Below the pieces are notes generated by a model, which saw only the letters and a program-made list of their open reading frames with translations, searched no databases and was not told the origin of the DNA. Position numbers and translations under genes: made by a program. This document shows, piece by piece, positions 1 through 5,157 of a stretch of 5,605 bases of DNA. The DNA comes from Neisseria lactamica (GTDB lineage: Bacteria; Pseudomonadota; Gammaproteobacteria; Burkholderiales; Neisseriaceae), in NCBI GenBank assembly GCA_001067655.1, contig JUNU01000377.1, forward strand, positions 1-5,605, read 5' to 3'. Position 1 is the stretch's first letter. Each line of letters begins with the position of its first letter.

Positions 1-50
1 ACTGTCTGCGGCTTCGTCGCCTTGTCCTGATTTAAATTTAATCCACTATA
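1..50. repeat. Correia repeat enclosed element (CREE), partial, one end
   Basis: The stretch ends in TTTAATCCACTATA, the characteristic Correia terminal inverted repeat, preceded by the CREE interior containing GCGGCTTCGTCGCCTTGTCC. The element begins outside the window, so only one end is visible. Its reverse complement matches 5555-5603 almost base for base. The difference lies just inside the terminal repeat, where this copy has ATTTAAATCAGG and the other has CAAAAATCAGG. CREEs are non-autonomous Neisseria elements that insert at TA. Their transcripts can fold and be cut by RNase III, and their ends can create promoters or IHF sites (family knowledge). This one sits directly downstream of the trpD terminator hairpin. 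Confidence 0.9.
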
Positions 51-52
51 AG
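22..52 (+). promoter_or_regulatory. Possible outward promoter formed by the CREE end
   Basis: TTGTCC (22-27) resembles a -35 box and TATAAG (47-52) a -10 box, the last two bases coming from flanking DNA. The spacer of 19 bp is long, and CTATAA at 46-51 would give 18. Correia ends are known to create such promoters at some loci. Transcription would run rightward into the DUS hairpin at 55-102 and then antisense to trpD. This rests on box similarity only. Confidence 0.3.
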
Positions 53-54
53 AG

Positions 55-102
55 GGTCGTCTGAAAACAGAAAACAGGGATCATGACCGTTTTCAGACGA
101 CC
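55..102 (-). terminator. DUS inverted repeat, likely trpD/trp operon terminator
   Basis: GGTCGTCTGAAAAC (55-68) and its exact complement (89-102) form a 14-bp stem with a 20-nt loop, starting 5 nt after the trpD stop codon. The right arm contains an exact 12-mer DUS (92-103, minus strand); the left arm has G in place of the first A. Paired DUS copies commonly serve as Neisseria terminators. The run of T after the stem on the trpD strand is poor (CTCTTAT), so efficiency is uncertain. Confidence 0.7.
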
Positions 103-107
103 TTTGC

Positions 108-1142
108 TTACTCTTTGGCAAATTGCTGCGTAAAGCGGATAAATTCTTCTTTTTTCGCTTTTGCCTTGCCCGAATCAATGGCTGCTTCGGCGGCTTGGAC
201 ACCGTCTGCCAACGAAGGCACGACATTGCCGGCATAAAGCGCGGCGGCGGCGTTGAGCAGGACGATGTCGCGTGCCGCGCCATGTTTGCCGCTCAACACT
301 TCATCCATTTTCTCCAAAGATTCTTGCACGTTGGCGACTTTGATTTCATCCAAATCGCGGCGGATTTCAATGCCGAAATCGGCGGGGCTGATGTCGTATT
401 CGCGGATTTCTCCGTCTTTCAGCTCGGCAACGCGGGTTTTGCCGGTCAGCGTGATTTCGTCCAAACCGCCTTCGCCGCACACGACCAAAACGTGTTTGGA
501 ACCAAGCTGTTTCAATACGCGCGACAGGATGCCGCATAAGTCGATGTGAAACACACCCAAGAGCTGGTTCGGTGCGCCGGCGGGGTTGGTTAGCGGGCCC
601 AAGATATTGAAAATACTTCTAAACCCGAGCGAACGGCGCACGGGCGCAACGTGGCGCATCGCGCTGTGATGGTTTTGGGCAAACATAAAGCCCAAGCCTG
701 TTTGACGGATGCTTTCGGCAACTTGCTCGGGCGTAATGTTCAACACCGTGCCCATCTGCTCCATCACGTCCGCCGCGCCGCTGGACGAAGAAACGGAACG
801 CCCGCCGTGTTTGGCGACTTTCGCGCCTGCCGCAGCGGCGACAAACATGGAAGTCGTGGAAATATTGAAGGTTTTTGCGCCGTCTCCGCCCGTACCGACA
901 ATATCGACGAGGTCGTCTGAATTTTCCAGCGGCACTTTGGCGGCAAATTCGCGCATGACGGCGGCGGCGGCGGTAATTTCCGATACGGTTTCGACTTTAA
1001 TCCGCAGACCGGTCAGGATGGCGGCGATTTGTTCTGGCGGCACCTGCCCGCTCATAATCTGGCGCATCAGGTCGGTCATTTCATCGTAAAACAATTCGTT
1101 GTTGCTGATTAATCGTTCGATGGCTTGTTGCGGTGTAATCAT
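108..1142 (-). CDS. trpD: Anthranilate phosphoribosyltransferase TrpD
   Basis: This enzyme transfers the phosphoribosyl group of PRPP to anthranilate, giving N-(5'-phosphoribosyl)anthranilate, the second step of tryptophan synthesis; it acts in the cytosol. The 344-residue protein is full length for the family and shows its signatures in order: the PRPP-binding GTGGD loop (83-87), NISTTS (93-98), KHGGRSVSS (111-119), the anthranilate-side segment APVRRSLGFRSIFNILGP (about 166-183) and the metal-binding GLDE (226-229). The ATG at 1140-1142 has AAGGA (1150-1154) 7 nt upstream. It is the last gene of a minus-strand unit after trpG, with a 67-bp gap holding a DUS palindrome. An exact DUS lies inside the coding sequence at 910-921, and GCC/GCG runs encode alanine stretches. 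The protein is a stand-alone TrpD, not fused to TrpG as in E. coli. Confidence 0.97.
   Translation of the reverse strand: MITPQQAIERLISNNELFYDEMTDLMRQIMSGQVPPEQIAAILTGLRIKVETVSEITAAAAVMREFAAKVPLENSDDLVDIVGTGGDGAKTFNISTTSMFVAAAAGAKVAKHGGRSVSSSSGAADVMEQMGTVLNITPEQVAESIRQTGLGFMFAQNHHSAMRHVAPVRRSLGFRSIFNILGPLTNPAGAPNQLLGVFHIDLCGILSRVLKQLGSKHVLVVCGEGGLDEITLTGKTRVAELKDGEIREYDISPADFGIEIRRDLDEIKVANVQESLEKMDEVLSGKHGAARDIVLLNAAAALYAGNVVPSLADGVQAAEAAIDSGKAKAKKEEFIRFTQQFAKE
910..921 (+). other. DNA uptake sequence inside trpD
   Basis: An exact AGGTCGTCTGAA on the plus strand lies within the trpD reading frame, where the minus strand encodes part of ENSDDLVD. DUS copies mark DNA for uptake through the ComP minor pilin during natural transformation. 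Coding copies are less common than those in intergenic hairpins. Confidence 0.85.
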
Positions 1143-1173
1143 GGTTCAATCCTTTTTACGGGTATTTTTACGT

Positions 1174-1207
1174 CAAACGTCGTCTGAAAATTTTCAGACG
1201 ACGTTTG
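1174..1207. repeat. Perfect 34-bp DUS palindrome between trpG and trpD
   Basis: CAAACGTCGTCTGAAAA (1174-1190) is followed immediately by its exact reverse complement (1191-1207), with no spacer. Each arm carries a DUS with one mismatch (ACGTCGTCTGAA at 1177-1188, complement at 1193-1204). The palindrome starts 2 nt after the trpG stop. In mRNA it would fold into a long hairpin with a small A/T loop. Neither strand has a good T-run after it, so it may be an intra-operon attenuator, an RNA-processing site or only an uptake signal. Confidence 0.85.
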
Positions 1208-1209
1208 GT

Positions 1210-1800
1210 TTAAGCGGCGGACGTTTGGAAGTCTTTAAATTCTTCCAAAAAGTTTTTCAGCATATCGTGTCCGTGTTCGGTCAAAAGGGCTTCAGGGTGG
1301 AACTGCACGCCTTCGACGGCGTATTCCTTGTGCCGCACGCCCATGATTTCCTGATCTTCCGTCCATGCGATAACTTCCAGACAATCGGGCAGCGTATCGC
1401 GGGCGATGACAAGGCTGTGATAACGCGTGCAGGTAACGGGATCAGGCAAATCTTTAAACATGCCTTTGTTCAGATGGAACACAGGCGAAACTTTGCCGTG
1501 CATCAGCGTTTTTGCCCGCACCACATCCCCGCCGAACGCTTCGCCTATCGTCTGATGCCCGAGGCACACGCCCATAATCGGCAGCTTGCCGGCAAAATGG
1601 CGCATGGCGGCAACCGAAATGCCCGCCTCTTTCGGCGAACAAGGACCCGGCCCGATAACGAGATATTGCGGTTTCAAAGCCTCGATTTCTTCGAGCGTAA
1701 TATCGTCGTTGCGGCGGACGACGACTTCCTGACCGAGTTCGGCGAAATATTGAACGATGTTGTAGGTGAAACTGTCATAGTTATCAATGAATAAAAGCAT
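1210..1800 (-). CDS. trpG: Anthranilate synthase component II (glutamine amidotransferase) TrpG
   Basis: This subunit hydrolyses glutamine and passes ammonia to TrpE, which converts chorismate to anthranilate. The 196-residue class I glutamine amidotransferase shows the N-terminal IDNYDSFTYN (5-14), the oxyanion-region GPGPCSP (50-56), the nucleophile loop GVCLGHQ with Cys79 (77-83), MHGK (100-103), and FHPE with His168 and Glu170 of the catalytic triad. A longer in-frame start at 1866 exists, but the ATG at 1798-1800 gives the normal family N-terminus and does not overlap the upstream gene. Its ribosome site is weak (AAAAGG, 1811-1816, 10 nt away), so it may rely on coupling to the upstream gene, which stops 14 nt before. 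In some bacteria the same subunit also serves aminodeoxychorismate synthase as PabA; pairing with trpD favours the trp role. trpE is not in the window. Confidence 0.95.
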   Translation of the reverse strand: MLLFIDNYDSFTYNIVQYFAELGQEVVVRRNDDITLEEIEALKPQYLVIGPGPCSPKEAGISVAAMRHFAGKLPIMGVCLGHQTIGEAFGGDVVRAKTLMHGKVSPVFHLNKGMFKDLPDPVTCTRYHSLVIARDTLPDCLEVIAWTEDQEIMGVRHKEYAVEGVQFHPEALLTEHGHDMLKNFLEEFKDFQTSAA

Positions 1801-1814
1801 CAGTGTGCAGCCTT

Positions 1815-2150
1815 TTAAGGTTGTTTGACGGCAGCGATGTTTTCGGGCGAATTGATAAACGCCCACATCTGCTCTTCAGTTCGGAAAACGCCGTTACGGA
1901 CAATATAATGCAGCGGATGCTTAATCAGCGCATCCGCCTTGCGGACAAAAACACGCATATTGCTGCTGTTTGCCGCCATTTCCAACACTTTGGCGGCAAA
2001 AGCCGGGCGGTGCAGCTTGTCGTGCATCAGCGGATGGCGGGCGATGTATTCGTTCAGAGGCTTGCCGCTGCTTTGGAAGTCGGTGTGCAGCGGATCGAGG
2101 AATACAATAAAAAAAGGCATCTTGCCCAAATAATCGTCTGCATCGTTCAT
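1815..2150 (-). CDS. Hypothetical protein, 111 residues, first gene of the trpG-trpD unit
   Basis: I do not recognise this protein. It has 111 residues, no cysteine, several histidines (22, 39, 43, 47, 78, 81), and no signal peptide or membrane segment. A short hydrophobic strand FFIVFLDPL (13-21) is followed by mixed polar sequence, suggesting a small soluble alpha/beta protein. A superficial likeness of the first strand to YciI-type proteins is too weak to name. The ATG at 2148-2150 has no clear ribosome site. The in-frame ATG at 2118-2120 (101 residues, beginning MPFFIVF) is a real alternative start, with a weak GGGCAAG just before it. It is judged coding because it ends 14 nt before trpG on the same strand, lies downstream of a promoter-like sequence, and the competing frames give less protein-like sequence. 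It could be co-transcribed with trpG and trpD. Confidence 0.75.
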   Translation of the reverse strand: MNDADDYLGKMPFFIVFLDPLHTDFQSSGKPLNEYIARHPLMHDKLHRPAFAAKVLEMAANSSNMRVFVRKADALIKHPLHYIVRNGVFRTEEQMWAFINSPENIAAVKQP

Positions 2151-2180
2151 AAGCGTTTCGGACGGAATATTTATATCGAC

Positions 2181-2209
2181 ATAATATCACAGTTAACCGC
2201 GATTCTTGA
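2181..2209 (-). promoter_or_regulatory. Candidate promoter for the 111-aa gene/trpG/trpD unit
   Basis: On the minus strand, TGATATTAT (2189-2181) is an extended -10 element (TG, one base, TATTAT). It lies 17 bp downstream of a poor -35, TCAAGA (2209-2204). The start would fall about 24 nt upstream of the ATG at 2148-2150. I see no tryptophan-rich leader peptide and no trp attenuator in the short leader. Confidence 0.4.
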
Positions 2210-2217
2210 TTCCAATC

Positions 2218-2229
2218 AGGTCGTCTGAA
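2218..2229 (+). other. Single DNA uptake sequence in the divergent promoter region
   Basis: An exact AGGTCGTCTGAA. Unlike most copies here it is unpaired, as expected between two divergent genes where no terminator is needed. It lies just upstream of the -35 of the oxygenase promoter candidate. Confidence 0.9.
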
Positions 2230-2236
2230 ACATCGC

Positions 2237-2266
2237 TTGCCTCCTTCCGAAATATTCACTTAAAAT
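2237..2266 (+). promoter_or_regulatory. Candidate promoter for the cupin-like oxygenase gene
   Basis: TTGCCT (2237-2242) and TAAAAT (2261-2266) are separated by 18 bp, a fair sigma70-type match. Transcription would start near 2273, giving a leader of about 24 nt before the ATG at 2297. It is supported by position and box similarity only. Confidence 0.45.
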
Positions 2267-2296
2267 CAGTCTTACATTCCAAAAAGAGATTTGCTT

Positions 2297-3175
2297 ATGG
2301 GTTTCAAACTTACTCCGATTGATGTTGTTGATGACATCAGCCGCGAAGATTTTTATCAGAATTATCTCAAGCCGCGCCGTCCCGTCGTGATCAGAGGACT
2401 GACCCGCAACTGGCCTGCCCGTGACAAATGGTCGCTGGACTATATGAAAGAAACCGTCGGCGATATCGTCGTCCCCTTGTACGACAGTGCCAAAGCCGAC
2501 CCTTCCGCGCCGATTAACGCCGCCAGTACGGAAATGCGCTTCAGCGATTATATCGATCTGATCAAACGCGAGCCGACGGATTTGCGGATTTTCTTATTTG
2601 ACCCCATCAAACACGCTCCCGCCTTGCTGAACGACTACGTTTTTCCCAAAGAGCTGATGGGCGGATTCTTAGACCGATACCCTACCCTGTTTTTCGGCGG
2701 TGCAGGTTCGGAAACCTTCCTACACTACGACATCGATATGGCGCACATCTTCCATACGCATTTCGGCAAGAAACACATCATCTTGTTCGATTACAAATGG
2801 AAAGAGCGTCTGTTCCGCATTCCTTTCGCCACTTACGCGCTGGAAGACTACCACGTTGACAATCCCGATACGGAACGTTTCCCCGAGCTTGAAGGCATCG
2901 AAGGCATCGAATGCTTCCTTGAATACGGCGACACCCTGTTCATGCCGACCGGCTGGTGGCATTGGATGAAATACCTTGACGGCTCATTCTCCATCTCCCT
3001 GCGCGCATGGGATGAAAGCTGGGCGGTTAAGGCGCATAGCCTGTGGAACCTGACCGTACAGCGCAAGTTCGACGACTTCATGAAAGCCCGCTTTAAAGCA
3101 CGCTACATGAATTGGAAAGAACAGCTTGCCTGCAAACGCGCCCGTCGCGCATGGGAACGCGGTCTGCCTCGTTAA
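2297..3175 (+). CDS. Cupin_8/JmjC-like Fe(II)- and 2-oxoglutarate-dependent oxygenase
   Basis: This is a soluble 292-residue protein of the cupin-like JmjC (cupin_8) group, probably a 2-oxoglutarate oxygenase acting on a protein or small-molecule substrate that I cannot name. The N-terminal part has the typical RPVVIRGLTRNWPA segment (28-41). The double-stranded beta-helix core carries an HxD motif at His143/Asp145 and the distal His222 in PTGWWHWM (217-224). Lys158 lies 15 residues after His143, the spacing I recall for the 2-oxoglutarate-binding lysine of human FIH (H199, D201, K214, H279). The H143-D145-H222 spacing also fits FIH closely. The C-terminus is rich in Arg, Lys and Trp. The ATG at 2297 is preferred over the in-frame TTG at 2291 because AAAGAGA (2283-2289) sits 7 nt upstream of it. 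It is apparently monocistronic, divergent from the trp unit and closed by a DUS hairpin. A tandem 9-bp repeat (2891-2908) encodes EGIEGI (199-204). Confidence 0.88.
   Translation: MGFKLTPIDVVDDISREDFYQNYLKPRRPVVIRGLTRNWPARDKWSLDYMKETVGDIVVPLYDSAKADPSAPINAASTEMRFSDYIDLIKREPTDLRIFLFDPIKHAPALLNDYVFPKELMGGFLDRYPTLFFGGAGSETFLHYDIDMAHIFHTHFGKKHIILFDYKWKERLFRIPFATYALEDYHVDNPDTERFPELEGIEGIECFLEYGDTLFMPTGWWHWMKYLDGSFSISLRAWDESWAVKAHSLWNLTVQRKFDDFMKARFKARYMNWKEQLACKRARRAWERGLPR
2891..2908 (+). repeat. In-frame tandem 9-bp repeat in the oxygenase gene
   Basis: GAAGGCATC occurs twice in a row, encoding Glu-Gly-Ile twice at residues 199-204. Gain or loss of a unit would keep the frame. It lies in the loop before the strand that leads to the distal metal-binding histidine. 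Confidence 0.6.
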
Positions 3176-3182
3176 AACGAAC

Positions 3183-3223
3183 ATAAAGGTCGTCTGAAAA
3201 CAAGTATTTCAGACGACCTTTAT
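3183..3223 (+). terminator. DUS inverted repeat terminator after the oxygenase gene
   Basis: ATAAAGGTCGTCTGAAA (3183-3199) pairs exactly with 3207-3223, giving a 17-bp stem and a 7-nt loop that starts 7 nt after the oxygenase stop. Both arms hold exact DUS 12-mers (3187-3198 and 3208-3219). The only T-run (CCTTTAT) lies within the stem, so termination may be moderate. Confidence 0.8.
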
Positions 3224-3435
3224 CCGCAAATTGCCCCGTATCCAACGCAAAACTTGAAGCAATGGATGGCATTGTTTCCTCAATACGGATATGGTGCATA
3301 AGGCAAAAATACAACAAACATGAAATACGAAGCGCATATTTTTAAACAACAGCGATAGCTGAAACCAATCTGTCGAAGCAGGCGGGCTGACCTTGCCCCA
3401 GCCTGTTTTGCCCCATTTTTTAACCGGAGTGCATC
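3224..3435. other. Intergenic region with no confident gene
   Basis: About 210 bp between the oxygenase terminator and the small exported protein. It contains no convincing promoter for the downstream gene; TTGTTT at 3272-3277 lacks a good partner -10. A weak hairpin, CAGGC (3379-3383) with GCCTG (3401-3405), is followed by TTTT, which could be a leader terminator or attenuator. A short minus-strand reading frame with a good ribosome site starts here (3272) but runs antisense into the oxygenase gene; see findings. Confidence 0.6.
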
Positions 3436-3741
3436 ATGCAAACACCTCTAAAATTTTTAACCGCCCTTGTTTTAACGGCATCGGCATTCTCAGCATCCGC
3501 TCACGGCATGCATAAACATAAACCGCTGACCTTTGAAGAGCTGCCCAAAATCTGCCAACAATACTTCACGCGCGCGGAGAATTGTTACAAAAAGGCGGGC
3601 GCCAAATCCGATTTTCAGCGCAACAATACAAAATTCCTGTTTCAATCCCTGCCTGCCGCCGATTTAACGCAGCGTGAAACCATGTGCAAAATTGCTATGG
3701 ATTCGTTCGCCGAAAAAACGCGCTCGCTTCATTGCGAATAA
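3436..3741 (+). CDS. Small exported four-cysteine protein, DUF5339-like
   Basis: This 101-residue precursor starts with a Sec signal peptide: Lys6, a hydrophobic core FLTALVLTASAF (8-19) and the A-x-A-type site SASA, with likely cleavage after Ala22. The mature part, about 79 residues, starts with a His/Lys-rich segment HGMHKHK (23-29). It contains four cysteines at 40, 50, 84 and 100, fitting two disulfides in the periplasm, and looks largely helical. The pattern LPKICQQYF followed by charged helices resembles the small Neisseria proteins grouped as DUF5339; I recall this from memory and the function of that family is unknown to me. There is no lipobox. The ATG has GGAG (3426-3429) 6 nt upstream. 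It stands alone between two DUS hairpins and converges with the dicarboxylate transporter. The His-rich N-terminus could bind metal, but this is speculation. Confidence 0.85.
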   Translation: MQTPLKFLTALVLTASAFSASAHGMHKHKPLTFEELPKICQQYFTRAENCYKKAGAKSDFQRNNTKFLFQSLPAADLTQRETMCKIAMDSFAEKTRSLHCE

Positions 3742-3764
3742 GATTTTTGCCGGAAAGATATAGC

Positions 3765-3820
3765 AAAGGTCGTCTGAAAACCTATTTTGTGTTTTCAGAC
3801 GACCTTTTTTCAGACGACCT
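3765..3820. terminator. Triple-DUS convergent terminator
   Basis: AAAGGTCGTCTGAAAAC (3765-3781) pairs exactly with 3791-3807, a 17-bp stem with a 9-nt loop, and runs into six T (3805-3810). It is the best Rho-independent terminator in the window for the plus-strand small gene. A third, direct copy of the right arm (DUS 3809-3820) follows at once and touches the transporter stop codon (3820-3822). On the minus strand this gives two tandem DUS followed by the hairpin. The other DUS are at 3767-3778 and 3794-3805. Placement between convergent genes suggests that it serves both. Confidence 0.85.
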
Positions 3821-5157
3821 TAAAAGAAGTAATTCGCCAGCAGCAAACCGAATGCCAAGCTGAATGCCATGCTCAAGAGGCCGGGAATCATAAAGCTGTG
3901 GTTGAAAATGAATTTGCCGATTTTAGTCGAACCTGTGCTGTCAAAATCAATCGCCGCGATAATCGGACCGTAGTTCGGAATGAAGAAATAGCCGTTCACC
4001 GCGACAAACGTGCCGATGATAATCGGAGCGGGAATGCCCAGCGAAATACCAATGGGGAACAGCGTTGCGACGGTCGCCCCCTGGCTGTTGACCAAGACGG
4101 ACAAAACGAACAGGGCAAACGCAAAAGTCCACGGCGCGGTTTCGACCAAATGCGATACGGTTTCTTTGACTTCAGCCAAATGACCGTGCATCAATGTGTC
4201 GCCCAGCCATGCCACGCCGAATACGGCGATAACGGCACGCATCCCCGCATGGAACACCGAGCCTTTGGTAATCGCGTTACCATTCGGTTTGCAAAGCAGG
4301 ATAATCAGCGCGGCAGCGGAAAGCATGACGATTTCGATGGTGTGCGCCATGCCCATCAGTTTCGGACTTTCTTCCGTTTGGAAGGTCGGGCGCAACTCCG
4401 GTACGGCACCCATGACGACCACCAGCAATGCGGCAGCAAGGAAAATACCAACCGAAAGTTTCGCCTCTCTGCTGACGGGCGCGTTGGAAACTTCAGCCGA
4501 ATCTTTTTCGTTGGCTTTTACATATTCCGGGTCTTTCAGCAACGCCTGATAATGCGGGTCATCTTTCAACTCTTTGCCGAGCTTGTTGACGAATATGCAG
4601 GCAAGGCCGATACCTAAAATAGTTGAAGGAACAGTCACTTTCAACACATGAGCCATGGTGATGTGTTGCGGCTCAAGGTAGGTAACGCAGGCAACGACCG
4701 CAGCCGCAATCGGGCTGGCAACAATGGCGAATTGCGACGCAATAACCGCCATCGTCAACGGGCGGGAAGGACGGATGCCGTTGCGGCGGCTGACTTCGGC
4801 GATAACGGGCAATACCGAATAAGCGACGTGTCCCGTGCCTGCCAATACGGTAAACAGATAAGTCACCATAGGCGCGATGAAAGTGATGTATTTCGGATTG
4901 CGGTGTAAAACGCGGGTGGCGATTTTAATCATGTAGTCCAAACCGCCGCTTGCCTGCATCGATGCGGCGGCGGAAACAACCGCCATAATCATCAGCATCA
5001 CGTCAATCGGCGGACTGGTCGGCTCAAGATGGAAACCAAAGGCCAAAACCGCCAGCCCGACACCGCCGAGCACGCCCAAGCCGATACCGCCGACCTGCGC
5101 GCCGATTAAGATACACACCAGTACGATGGCGAACTGGATAAAAAACATTGTGGACAT
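3820..5157 (-). CDS. dcuB: Anaerobic C4-dicarboxylate transporter, DcuA/DcuB family (DcuB-like)
   Basis: This inner-membrane carrier exchanges or takes up fumarate, malate, aspartate and succinate, typically in fumarate respiration in the Dcu family. The 445 residues match the usual length (446 in E. coli DcuB, from memory). Family landmarks are GAQVGGIGLGVLGG (19-32), FHLEPTSPPIDVML (42-55), QASGGLDYM (68-76), HRNPKYIT (85-92), AGTGHVAYSVLPVIAE (106-121), ASPIAAAVV (147-155), GVAWLGDT (314-321), VNSQGAT (356-362) and TGSTKIGKFIFNH (408-420). The FHLEP and TGHV blocks and the long central loop (about 195-235) look more like DcuB than DcuA, but the symbol is tentative. Where I recall LPTYP in E. 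coli homologues this protein reads IPNYGP (393-398). An in-frame ATG at 5250 would add 31 residues but lacks a ribosome site. The ATG at 5155-5157 has GGAG (5163-5166) 5 nt upstream and gives the family N-terminus. Confidence 0.93.
   Translation of the reverse strand: MSTMFFIQFAIVLVCILIGAQVGGIGLGVLGGVGLAVLAFGFHLEPTSPPIDVMLMIMAVVSAAASMQASGGLDYMIKIATRVLHRNPKYITFIAPMVTYLFTVLAGTGHVAYSVLPVIAEVSRRNGIRPSRPLTMAVIASQFAIVASPIAAAVVACVTYLEPQHITMAHVLKVTVPSTILGIGLACIFVNKLGKELKDDPHYQALLKDPEYVKANEKDSAEVSNAPVSREAKLSVGIFLAAALLVVVMGAVPELRPTFQTEESPKLMGMAHTIEIVMLSAAALIILLCKPNGNAITKGSVFHAGMRAVIAVFGVAWLGDTLMHGHLAEVKETVSHLVETAPWTFAFALFVLSVLVNSQGATVATLFPIGISLGIPAPIIIGTFVAVNGYFFIPNYGPIIAAIDFDSTGSTKIGKFIFNHSFMIPGLLSMAFSLAFGLLLANYFF

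Noticed and set aside
1099..1794. 231-codon plus-strand open frame opposite trpG and the start of trpD
   Set aside because: It lies wholly antisense to trpG with its full set of catalytic motifs, has no recognisable domain, and crosses the DUS palindrome. It is a shadow of the GC-rich coding strand.
1801..1866. Longer trpG start giving 22 extra residues
   Set aside because: The extension overlaps the upstream gene, has no family counterpart and no ribosome site; the ATG at 1800 gives the canonical N-terminus.
1921..2259. Alternative 112-codon minus-strand frame overlapping the 111-residue gene
   Set aside because: It overlaps another frame that ends neatly 14 nt before trpG. Its product is Arg/Cys-rich with no motif, and its start lies upstream of the candidate promoter.
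3787..4617. 276-codon plus-strand open frame opposite the transporter gene
   Set aside because: It starts inside the terminator hairpin, has no ribosome site, and its product is a low-complexity Arg/Gln/Asp/Asn-rich sequence typical of an antisense frame.
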